From contig JARVKI010000048.1 of the NCBI GenBank assembly GCA_036674765.1, positions 186,001 through 250,000 on the forward strand: a stretch of 64,000 nt of DNA, given 5' to 3'. The notes below the pieces were generated by a model that did no database searches, was not told the origin of the DNA, and was given only the letters and a program-made list of their open reading frames with translations. How positions within the stretch are numbered: position 1 is the first letter of the stretch; every line of letters starts with the position of its first letter. Position numbers and translations under genes: made by a program. This DNA is from Seiridium cupressi (lineage: Eukaryota; Ascomycota; Sordariomycetes; Amphisphaeriales; Sporocadaceae). Below, piece after piece: positions 55,374 through 64,000 of the stretch.

Positions 55374-56874
55374 TTGTTGCAGAAACAGTTCAATAAACTG
55401 TCAAAGACACTGTTGCTGTCCATGCTGGAGAAAATTCAGTACAGTCAGCTCAATATTATCGTTAGCGACGATGGTCACAGCAAAGAGAAGATATACACGT
55501 TCGGTAGCAAGGACAGGTCTGGGCAGGAACTAAAAGCAACACTCACGATCAAGAACCCGGCTGTATGGCTGGCGCTTTGCTCAAACATGGACGCCGTAAG
55601 CGCAAGTGAATGCAATTTCTGAGTCTTGCGCTAAACTGATTACAGGGCTTTGCCGAGTCGTACATGCTTCGCGATATAGAGATAGACTCGCTTCTCAACC
55701 TTTTTTTGGTTGGTATACACCTCCAAGTCAGGCACTTTCACTAACCATTTGCAAGATTTACATCAACAACTCAACAGTGCTGGGCAATGGGAATTGGCTA
55801 TTCCAGATTGTTCCCGCTTTATTCCGGCTCATCACGCCAACCAATGATCCGGCGCGCGCACTGCGCAACGCTTCTTTTCACTATGATACCTCAAACGAAC
55901 TGTTCGCAGCCTTTCTTTCGCCAGATATGAACTACTCCTCGCCCATCTGGGACGCATCGCAGCCCGAGGAGCCCCTCGAAGCAGCGCAGTTACGGAAGAT
56001 CAACCGCTTGATTGGAAAGTTGGAGCTGTCATCGGAACACCACCTGTTCGACATCGGTGGAGGCTGGGGTAGCCTAGCCATCTCGGCTGCCTGCACCAAA
56101 GGGTGTCGCGTCCCTGCCACCATGCTGTCTAGCGAGCAGAAAGAACTCTTCGATGTCCGCGTCAAACAGTCAGGACTGCAGCACCTAGTCGAATGCGTCG
56201 TATGTGACTATCGTAACATTCCCGCCCCGGCTGGAGGGTATGACCGCATTGTGTCTGTGGAGATGGTTGAGCATGTAGGCAAGGAGCACATGAGCGATTA
56301 CTGCGGTGCGATATCGAGAATGTTGAAACCTATCGGCGGAATCATGGTGGTGCAGGGGATCACCATTATCAACAAGGTGGGGTTACTCTTCCGGATTTGT
56401 GACCTCAACTATAATCCGCTAATTTCCCGCGTAGTTCTACAAATTGCACGCCAATGTCGAAAACTTCATCGAGCGTTACGTCTTTCCAGGCGGATACCTG
56501 CCGACGGTGGGAAAATTGCTGAACCCCGGGGATGCTGGCTCGAATGCGCGCTTGAAGTTGAGTCTGTCGAAACCATAGGCCATCACTACAGCAAGGCTCT
56601 GCGCGTTTGGCGGGAGAACTTTGAGTCAGCTTGGCCGAAGACTCGTAAGAGCTACGAGAAGACTCATCGACTCTCGGAGACAGAGATGGAGGCATTCCGC
56701 CGTCGATGGGTGCAAGTCGCCCACAGTTCTTTGCACTGCACATATCACGAATCTGATTAATAGTACTACTTCACCTACTGCGAAGCGGGGTTCCGCTCGG
56801 GAATTCTGACCGACCATATTGTGAAGGCTGTTCGTCGCCCCGTCGAAGCATCATCGTATGGGGTGCCTCTCTGA
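55374..56874 (+). pseudogene. cyclopropane-fatty-acyl-phospholipid synthase family (CMAS) methyltransferase with one frameshift
   Basis: Exons 55374..55595, 55646..55708, 55756..56376, 56435..56709 and 56764..56874. The N-terminal substrate domain is readable (NPAVWLALCSNMDAGFAESYML). The SAM-binding core is intact: FHYDTSNELFAAFL, HLFDIGGGWGSLAI, VSVEMVEHVGKEH. After the third intron comes FIERYVFPGGYLPTVGKLL. At about 56545 one base is missing: the frame leads to a stop at 56570, while the next frame resumes VESVETIGHHYSKALRVW. The last exon, YYFTYCEAGFRSG, ends at 56874. Relatives transfer a methylene or methyl group from SAM to unsaturated acyl chains of membrane lipids. All splice junctions and the catalytic core are preserved, so inactivation would be recent, or the base is a sequence error. 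Confidence 0.75.
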
Positions 56875-58205
56875 AACCTGGATGCAGCAACGATGTCTTG
56901 AGAAGGTCGGAAAGCAGGGGCGATTGGACGTCAAAGTGTGAGTTCGCTAGACTATCAATCACAGTTTATTTCTGGTATATCAGTTAAGCACTTTCCTCGA
57001 GGAAATTTTGGTATATTATCTAGAACGAATAAAACAGAAAGCATAAATATTTTGGTTCTTATATCCCAAATAGGCCATCTGACGGGACTGATGAATCCCA
57101 TGGATTGAGCTGTTTGGCAATCAGGATCATATCCATATCTACCGCCAGAATCAGGTAACAGCCAGAAGATGGACGAATACATGGATAATCATTTAACTAG
57201 ACTAGTGTAGTGGCAAAATTGGTAACCGAGGACAGTTGTAGGCGTTGTGGGGATGCCTGCATGTAGCTATACGGAGTACGTAGTGGATCAACCCCCCTTC
57301 CCCGGAGCACTATTATTTACGCATAAACCTGCATGGGACTGAACTATCCCAGATGTCAAGGATGGCCTCAGGTACCTGATGCGGTATTCTGTTGGTGAAG
57401 GACGTGGCGGAAGCTGATTATATGGGGGGCTCGGTTGAATGCTGGTCAGTTGTGTACGTCAACGGCACTTTTTCTACTGGATCAAGTCCGGCAGAGCTTT
57501 CCCGTGCAACAATCTGGTGGAAGATGGTGGTTTACTATCTTTTACTTGAATAACTGACAACAGAGACGCAGTGTATGTAGAACATCTAATGAATAATTCT
57601 CGTTAATATAGCGAAACGGGAACCAAGTCGTGACACGCTTTGCAACCTTGTACTGTTTATACAAGTTTGAATATGGCAGCTGTGGAATGATGCCTAGCGG
57701 GTTTGCACTGTGCACTACAACTCCAAAGAAATCCCTTGCCGGAACTTAGACGTCTCGTGGTGGTTGCCTGCATCAGATCAACTTGGTTTTATTCGTAGTA
57801 CAATTCGAGAATAGATTCGAGCCATGGTACTAAGCTATGTAAAGTCCTAACCTTCGGCAGCTTGGGACTATGTCGTACATTAGACGATAAAGAGTTTCAG
57901 GCGAGGAAAGGCACTAATATATTGCTTAAATATGATCTAATTGGTCGCGTTATCATTGACGTGTAATACAATGAAATGTCTTGCGATACGTATACTATTA
58001 TGTGTATATGTCACGGTTACATAACCGTGGGCTACATACAGATGAGGGACCAGCGCTGCATCAGGGAGGGGCTTCATCCACTCCAGCATAACCGCAAAAA
58101 TGATAACACATGTAGACCCTTATAATATACATTGGGGTACAACGTTACACTAGTGAAGCATCTGTGATTCTGCGCGGAAATTGTAGGCGTGCTTGAGGAA
58201 GTGGC
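56875..58205. other. gene-poor region with a short perfect inverted repeat
   Basis: 1.3 kb of A/T-rich sequence without a supportable gene. A perfect 8-bp inverted repeat with a 2-nt spacer lies at 58012-58029 (CACGGTTA and TAACCGTG), about 180 bp beyond the phosphate transporter stop. Confidence 0.45.
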
Positions 58206-59916
58206 TTAAGCAGCGAGGCGCGACTTGTTCTCCTCGTAGTCAATGGCATCAGCGTCCATACCTCTCGTTTCTGGGACACAGAAGAATGTCACGATGGCGC
58301 CCAGCAGCTCAAGTGCAAAGAAAATCCACAATACACCGCTCAGGCCAATGGCACCTGGGTACGCGTGCCTGTCGGTTTGGGACCACCAATTGAACCCGAT
58401 GCCGGAAAGAATGGCGCCAAGCTTTCCAACAGCGGCGCAGAAACCGTGAGCAACTCCTCGTACGCGAGAAGGGAATACTTCGCCAGGGACAATGAAAGTG
58501 GTTGCGTTGGGCCCAAAGTTGAAGAAAAGCTGAGCGATGATGATGAGGGCGAATCGGCCTCCGGCGGGGAGGCTGTTATTGGCTCCAGCCAAGATACCAA
58601 ACATCAGTGCAGTGACGAGGAAACCTTGAATTTGGATCCATTTGCGGCCAAGCAGTTCGATGAAGGCGATAGTCAGGAAGTAGCCCGGGACGTACCCAGC
58701 GACAGCGATAATCAAGTTGCCTTCGGCGTTTTTGAGAAGATAATCATACGGGCTCGTACCGGTGGCGTATCCAATGTCGGCCAAGATGACCGACTGATTT
58801 AGGTTGATACCGTAGAAGGCCACATCGACTAAGAACCACGAGAAGGCGCAGCCGAACAGAGTCAGAGCGTGTCGCGGCTTTTTGAAGTACTCGACGAAGG
58901 CGGATAACTGAGCGTTCTTGGAGGGCTCAGACGCACCCTGCGCCACAGACGTACGGCGGTCCCGGACCGAGTTATCGGCTACTGAATCACCAAGGACGGG
59001 CGAGTCATGCTTGTCGATAGAGCCCAGTGTACTGCTTGATGACTTTCCGACGGAAGATAACTCGACGCTCTGCAGAAACTTTCGTGACTCGGGCATGGTG
59101 AGACGGAAGTAGAGAAGGGCGAAACATGGTATCAAAGCCAACCCGACCTGCAGACGCCAGATTGCATCGATCTGACTGAAAGCGCCGCTGGTTAATGGAT
59201 GCTTGAAGATTGCCAAGAGGATGCATGTAATCACAGAGGCAGCCAGAGTTCCCTAGATTCTGATGTTAGCTAGACTTACTTATCATGCTTATGATGGGGT
59301 CAATAGAGCCTACCCAGCCTTGGTTGCTGAAAATCCAGCCCAGCATGCGGCCACGATTGGCCAGCGTCGAACGCTCAGCAACAATGGCAGCAGACATGGG
59401 ATAGTCACCTCCAATACCAACGCCGAGCAAGAAACGGAAGCCAAACAACCACCACATCTTGGATACGCCATTAGTCAGGCCACTGACGTTGCGCGTTGGG
59501 AGAGATATAATCATAATAATTCCGACAATGGCGATGATCAACTCTTTTCCGTACACAAATTTGCGGCCAAAGGCGTCACCCAGAAAGCCAAAAGATATTT
59601 GTCCAAAAACATTGCCGATATTGGCGGCAGCGTTGACGGCGCCGCGGACCAGGAAGGGAATGGTGGGAGTTTTCGGCGAGGTGACGCCGTTGATGTCGCC
59701 CGAGGAGAAGAACTCGTAGGCCCAGATGGGGGATGCGAGATTGACAATAAAAAGATCGTAAGAGTCCAGCATGAACCCTACGCCGCAAATGAGATAGAGC
59801 TTGAAGTCAGCCCAATTGAAGGCTTTCGCAGGATGGCGGGCCTCATATTCCTCGAGGGATATGATGTTGCCGTCCTCGTCCTTGCGAGTATACGAGTGCT
59901 CTTCCCAAACAGGCAT
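58206..59916 (-). CDS. inorganic phosphate:H+ symporter, PHO84-like (MFS, PHS family)
   Basis: Two exons, complement(58206..59252, 59314..59916), give 549 residues. The family pattern is clear. GVGFMLDSYDLFIVNLASPI is the TM1 signature and GQISFGFLGDAFGRKFVYGKEL is MFS motif A. RFLLGVGIGGDYPMSAAIVAE is the phosphate-transporter signature. The large central loop is Ser/charged-rich. The C-terminal half contains GPNATTFIVPGEVFPSRVRG. Twelve membrane helices are expected in the plasma membrane. It takes up phosphate with protons, typically induced when phosphate is scarce. CACGTG hexamers upstream fit NUC-1/PHO4-type control. The gene is intact. Confidence 0.95.
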
Positions 59917-61205
59917 GATTCCGGCGGCAAGGAAATCTTGGGATCCTTAAGCGGAGAACAGGTGCCAAGTAAGTTGAGATGAGAAGAAGCATGGTCGCAG
60001 CGAAGATGGCAAGCCAAGTCTCGGCGTTTAAATAAATGGTTGTTGGCCGTATGTGCCATGATGAGGTATCTCAATCCCTACGCTTTGGCGATGCCCTATG
60101 AACGTCCACAATCCAAGCACGTGTCTCGTGCCGGAGCGGATTTAGGCGCTTCTAAAAAAGCGACATGGGAGCTGAAAGCTGGCGGAGCCTGGGAAAAGGC
60201 AGGACGGGTCAGGGGTGCGGCTATCATCCCGCCAAGGTTTATGCGCTAAGAATGATCAGCGCATGCTTTGGTAGTTGGACTTACCGAAGATCAAATCCGT
60301 CCATGTCGCTATGCGTCATTGATCAGAGCTGAAACCCGATGTATCGCGTCGAGCATTGTCTCGGGCGAACAGTCAACTTGTCGTGCCCCCAAAACGAGTC
60401 GCCCCTAGAGTGCGCGGCTGTCGCACGCCTACCATCTACACTGTCGCCAGAAGAGGGAGTTGGGAGCAGTATCCTTGCATCGACTGCTGCGACAGCGACA
60501 CACGTGCATCAGCAGCCACACCTGCGCCTTCGGCTGCTACGGCAGGACGGAAGAGGCAGAGATGCGCACGAGTAAACGCCGATGCTTATGCTTGGGTAGC
60601 TGATTGCAAGGATGTTTTTACGTCACGCTGTCCTGTACCAGCTAGCTGGGACTGCTGGGGCATCTCCGCTGCTGTCTTTGGGCATCCGCAGGCATTCACA
60701 TGCCGGCAACGCGAGCTTGTTGGGACGAATGAACTTTTCTGCAGTAGGCTGCGAATAGTGTCTCACTTTTGAACGAATGGTTTACCGAAAGACGCCAAGT
60801 ACATTTTGTGGTCAATTCTCTCTATCTCTAACATTGCCGTCTAAACAATCAGTCTAACCTTTCTATCGCGCTGCATACAGCTTTTCCGTATCAACTCTCT
60901 ACGAAGAAGGTACCCTGCCGCAACGCTTCGCAGTAGCGTCGGCGGCCAATCAGGGGCGCTTAATTGGTTTTGGATCCTTTACTCTATCCTATTCGTCTTT
61001 CTTGACTTCGTGGTCTGGCGCTGACAAGATCCTGGGCAGTGTTGTAGGTCATATCATGGCGGCGACTTGTCGGCATCTTGCGAGGCTCGCAGCAGTTGTG
61101 TCCCATGGCTGCTGCAAGTATGTCGCTGCATTTCGTAATCGTTCAAACATTATAAACCGGGCGTATCGTGACAAATCTATCAACATCGTGTATCCCTGAT
61201 GCTAT
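59917..61205. other. intergenic region upstream of the phosphate transporter
   Basis: 1.3 kb between two genes on the minus strand. It contains the transporter's promoter with CACGTG sites at 60118 and 60501, and the 3' flank of the mannitol dehydrogenase gene near 61205. Frames 60339..60575 and 60356..60772 (+) overlap each other and have no motif. Confidence 0.45.
60118..60123. promoter_or_regulatory. CACGTG, candidate NUC-1/PHO4 site
   Basis: The hexamer lies 202 bp upstream of the phosphate transporter start codon. Yeast Pho4 and Neurospora NUC-1, bHLH regulators of phosphate starvation, bind CACGTG. A second copy is at 60501-60506. Function is inferred from position. Confidence 0.45.
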
Positions 61206-62720
61206 TCAGTCGACGTACTTGGGGAGAGTGGCCATCACACCATCCTGGGCGATCAGCTTCATAGCCGTGGCGACCTCATCGAGGAAGCGCTTGTCGGATC
61301 GCAGATCGTCACCAAACAGCACCTTGACGCTAAGAATTTCGCGGGGGTCATTGCCGCCTGCCTTCGCCAAAGCCTGCAGCTGCTCCCGCATCGGGTCGTC
61401 AACTTCAAAAGAGTTGCCCTTGTCATCAACTCCATTGATGTAGCGGAACCAGGCACCAGCCACGAAACATAAGCGGCGGAAGGGACCATTCACCCAGATC
61501 TGCTCGGCAATGGAGGGCATGATGAATTGGGGGATCTTGCCCGAGGCGTTCAACGCCACTCGGGGAATTTGATCCATGATAGTGGGGTTGGAGAAGCGCT
61601 CCATGAGGGTGTTGCAGTACTTGTCGATATCCACACCAGGGATATCGGGCAGGAGGGGCTTGACTTCCTCCTGCATCATCTGCCAGACCAGCTTGCGGTA
61701 GATGGGGTGCTCCATCACCTCATGGACGTACTTGAAACCAGCAAGTTGTCCTGGGTAGGCCATGGCAGAGTGACTGGCGTTGAGCAGCCGCAGCTTGTGC
61801 TTCTCGAACTGCTCGACGTCGTGCACGTTGTTGACGACCTGGACTCCGACTTTCTCGAACGGCGGGCGGCCATCGCAGAACTTGTCCTCGACGACCCACT
61901 GGATGAAGGGCTCGGTAACGACCGGCCACGCATCCTCGATGCCGAAGTCCTCAGCCAGGGACTTGATGTCGTTTTGGGAGGTGCTTGGGGTAATGCGGTC
62001 CACCATGGCGTTGGGGAATGCGCCCTCTTCGGCAATCCACTTGGCAAGATCCGGGTTGCGAAGACGAGCGAACGACTCAAGCATGTGGCGGGTGATGGAG
62101 CCGTTCTTCTGCATGTTGTCACAGGACAAGACGGTGAAAGGCTTCAGGCCCTGGGCGTGACGCCTGGCGAGCGCAGCATAGAGGAAACCAAAAGTGCTGA
62201 CGGGAGAGTTCTCGTTGGCCAGGTCGTGCTGGATGTCAGCGTGGTCCGACTGGAGCTCATGAGTGTTTTCGTTGTAATAGTAGCCACTCTCGGTAATGGT
62301 CAGGGAAACGATGTGAGTGTCTGGGTGGGCCATCTTGGCAATGACGGCCTCCCGGTCGTCTGGCGCGAAGAGGAATGAGTTGATGCTACCCACAACGTTG
62401 GCCGAGCTGCCAGTGGCGGACCGCTCGATGACGGTGTACAGGTGGTCTTGGACGCTCAACACATCGCGCATGGCAGCATCGTTAGGTCGCAGACCGATGC
62501 CGCAGATGGCCCAATCGCTCTGGCCGTGCTTCTCCAGCAATCGGTCGACGTAGACAGCCAGATGCGCTCTGTGGAAGCCACCTACGCCGACGTGGACGAT
62601 ACCCTCCCTGACGTCATCCCGGCTGTAGGTTGGGATTCTCACCGTCTGACTTCCCTGCTGCGAAGAGATGGAAGACAGATTTTTGCTCGTGAGTTTGAAG
62701 CTTGCCGTACTGGGGGCCAT
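61206..62720 (-). CDS. mannitol 2-dehydrogenase (long-chain polyol dehydrogenase)
   Basis: One uninterrupted frame of 504 residues, the normal length. The N-terminal Rossmann domain has GIVHVGVGGFHRAHLAVYVD. SLTITESGYYYNENTHELQ follows, which is characteristic of fungal mannitol 2-dehydrogenases. The catalytic region KLRLLNASHSAMAYPGQLAG carries the conserved Lys and the Asn/His pair. The C-terminal helical domain is complete (INGVDDKGNSFEVDDPM). It interconverts D-mannitol and D-fructose with NAD(H) in the cytosol, part of mannitol use as carbon store and redox buffer. Long antisense frames over it are composition by-products. Confidence 0.97.
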   Translation of the reverse strand: MAPSTASFKLTSKNLSSISSQQGSQTVRIPTYSRDDVREGIVHVGVGGFHRAHLAVYVDRLLEKHGQSDWAICGIGLRPNDAAMRDVLSVQDHLYTVIERSATGSSANVVGSINSFLFAPDDREAVIAKMAHPDTHIVSLTITESGYYYNENTHELQSDHADIQHDLANENSPVSTFGFLYAALARRHAQGLKPFTVLSCDNMQKNGSITRHMLESFARLRNPDLAKWIAEEGAFPNAMVDRITPSTSQNDIKSLAEDFGIEDAWPVVTEPFIQWVVEDKFCDGRPPFEKVGVQVVNNVHDVEQFEKHKLRLLNASHSAMAYPGQLAGFKYVHEVMEHPIYRKLVWQMMQEEVKPLLPDIPGVDIDKYCNTLMERFSNPTIMDQIPRVALNASGKIPQFIMPSIAEQIWVNGPFRRLCFVAGAWFRYINGVDDKGNSFEVDDPMREQLQALAKAGGNDPREILSVKVLFGDDLRSDKRFLDEVATAMKLIAQDGVMATLPKYVD

Positions 62721-64000
62721 CGTAGTCGAATTGATGGGCGTGAAGTCCAGAAAATGGTATTGTCTAACTTTTCAGGAGCACACCGCTCCCTCCGGACCGT
62801 AGGGCTTTTATAAAGAACCGGGGAATCAGGCTTTTGTTAATATGGGCCCGGTGACGTTTTTGGCCTGGTCCGGTCAACGGCTCCGTTGTCAAAAAAAATT
62901 GTGAACGATGCACGTCCCCTGGAGCGATCCAAAGGTCCACAAAAGTCTGGATGCTTGCACCAGTTTAGGTAGCCTGGGCCTAGAGGCGGTCTGACTTATT
63001 AAGCCACCTAAGATGCCGAGTCAATGGGCTGACCGAGCATTTTGACAAAGGAAGTGTAGTCCTCGACCTTATGAAGGATTGGATAGCTGGAATGGCGTTA
63101 TCGGCATCCGCAAGTCAAAAGTGAAATTGGAGCAAGTTAGTAACTCGAAACCAAAACATCACAACAAAGATCATCCGGCTTGTATACTTTTGATCCTGTC
63201 GGAATTCTGTAAGCCTCCTCCAGTCTAAACTTGATTGCATTTGATCAAACCTGAAATAGTGCACATATGTTACACGTGATCTGTGAAGGATGGACTTCGA
63301 TGCCATTGGATAGTGAGATATATAAGAATTCCGACACTATTCAATTTCCGTAACCACCTAGGCAGATGTGCAAAGGACGCCATGAGTGAAATATCAATAA
63401 AGATTACTTTACTACGAGCAAACTCGAGGAGTATCCGTATATGAGACAGTACCTCAAACGCTCAAATTTAGTTATCAAAAAGATCCCAACAAACAAATTA
63501 ACTTCAATAAAGAACCCAAATGATTCGCAGTTTCACGGCTCACCGCCGTACCTCCTCCCTTATCAAATCGTTGATTGCAGACTGCTAGTTGAGGAACTCT
63601 AAGAGCTATGGATGTTAGATTTTTATTATATAACTGCACCTATCGTGCACCCACTCGCGTTTGAGTGGCCCACACATTGATAAGTTGTCTCGTTGCACGG
63701 AAAGGCAGTGATGCGAGCTTCTGCCCTCCACTATAGTTGACGTCACCAGACCCACTGGCTCAGCAGATCAGTATACTCAAGTTGCGGTTTGTTGGCGGAA
63801 GTATTACAGCGAGGAAACGCCTCCAATATAACATCAGCAATTCTATCGCTGGCGATTTAGTATGACCGATAATCTAAACGAAATGTACATGAGCGAGCTA
63901 GTGGTGCATATACGACAATGCAAGCCAAGTCAATTAATCTCGGCCTGCAGGTCAGCTAATAATGGAAGGCTATGCGACGTAAATCGATTAGCCAGGGGTC
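62721..64000. other. upstream flank of the mannitol dehydrogenase gene, no other gene seen
   Basis: 1.3 kb to the window end. The first few hundred bases should be the promoter. The rest is A/T-rich with only short frames (63115..63306). Confidence 0.45.

Noticed and set aside
59263..59982. 239-residue plus-strand frame over the phosphate transporter
   Set aside because: Antisense to the transporter's first exon; no independent support.
60339..60772. Overlapping plus-strand frames between the transporter and mannitol dehydrogenase
   Set aside because: Two phases are open at once, there are no motifs, and the composition is promoter-like.
61527..62378. 283-residue plus-strand frame over the mannitol dehydrogenase gene
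   Set aside because: Antisense by-product of a complete, conserved gene; no motif.
1..64000. tRNA, rRNA, CRISPR arrays and bacterial-type operon signals
   Set aside because: None recognised on reading both strands; a fungal nuclear window is not expected to carry CRISPR or operons, and a covariance-model scan would be needed to exclude tRNAs fully.

Overview
The window is nuclear DNA from a filamentous ascomycete (Pezizomycotina). Short GT-AG introns of about 50-110 nt occur throughout. It carries typical fungal families: a Zn2Cys6 activator with a fungal-specific transcription factor domain, GH55 and GH92 enzymes, an Iml2/TTC39-like protein, and a long-chain mannitol 2-dehydrogenase. Gene content is compatible with Sordariomycetes, but species cannot be read from the sequence. 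Exon-intron models were built by hand. For intact genes every exon phase closes and every splice site is GT-AG.

Layout. (1) 1-12.2 kb: a compact possible cluster holding a cut-off 3' gene end, an SDR (-), a 2-oxoglutarate/Fe(II) dioxygenase (+), an AYR1-like SDR (-), a DHA1-type MFS transporter (+) and a Zn2Cys6 regulator (-). No PKS, NRPS or terpene synthase is visible; the left edge is open. (2) 12.2-19 kb: gene-poor, with two degenerate retroelement-like direct repeats, a membrane-protein relic and a cluster of short repeats. (3) 19-22 kb: a Ser/Thr-rich cysteine-rich secreted protein and a dead SDR copy. (4) 22.2-29.9 kb: conserved housekeeping block (iml2-like, sem1, pgk1, Mpv17/PMP22 family). 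(5) 29.9-35.3 kb: gene-poor, with two frameshifted relics. (6) 35.3-37.8 kb: an intronless secreted GH92 mannosidase. (7) 38.2-47.4 kb: the most interesting locus. A 23-exon, 1324-residue GH55 glucanase carries a C-terminal tail resembling that of killer-toxin-like subgroup C chitinases. It is divergent from a secreted protein with three tandem cysteine-rich modules and a C-terminal CBM20. (8) 48.8-56.9 kb: a secreted unknown with indels, an F-box-like protein, a truncated ORF abutting a broken MFS gene, and a CMAS-type methyltransferase with one frameshift. (9) 58.2-62.7 kb: a PHO84-like phosphate transporter and mannitol 2-dehydrogenase.

Small indels recur only in accessory genes (near 16.8, 32.9, 33.5, 47.0, 49.9, 54.3 and 56.5 kb). 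The long multi-exon and housekeeping genes between them are in frame throughout. I read this as real decay of accessory genes rather than general sequencing error, but reads would be needed to prove it.
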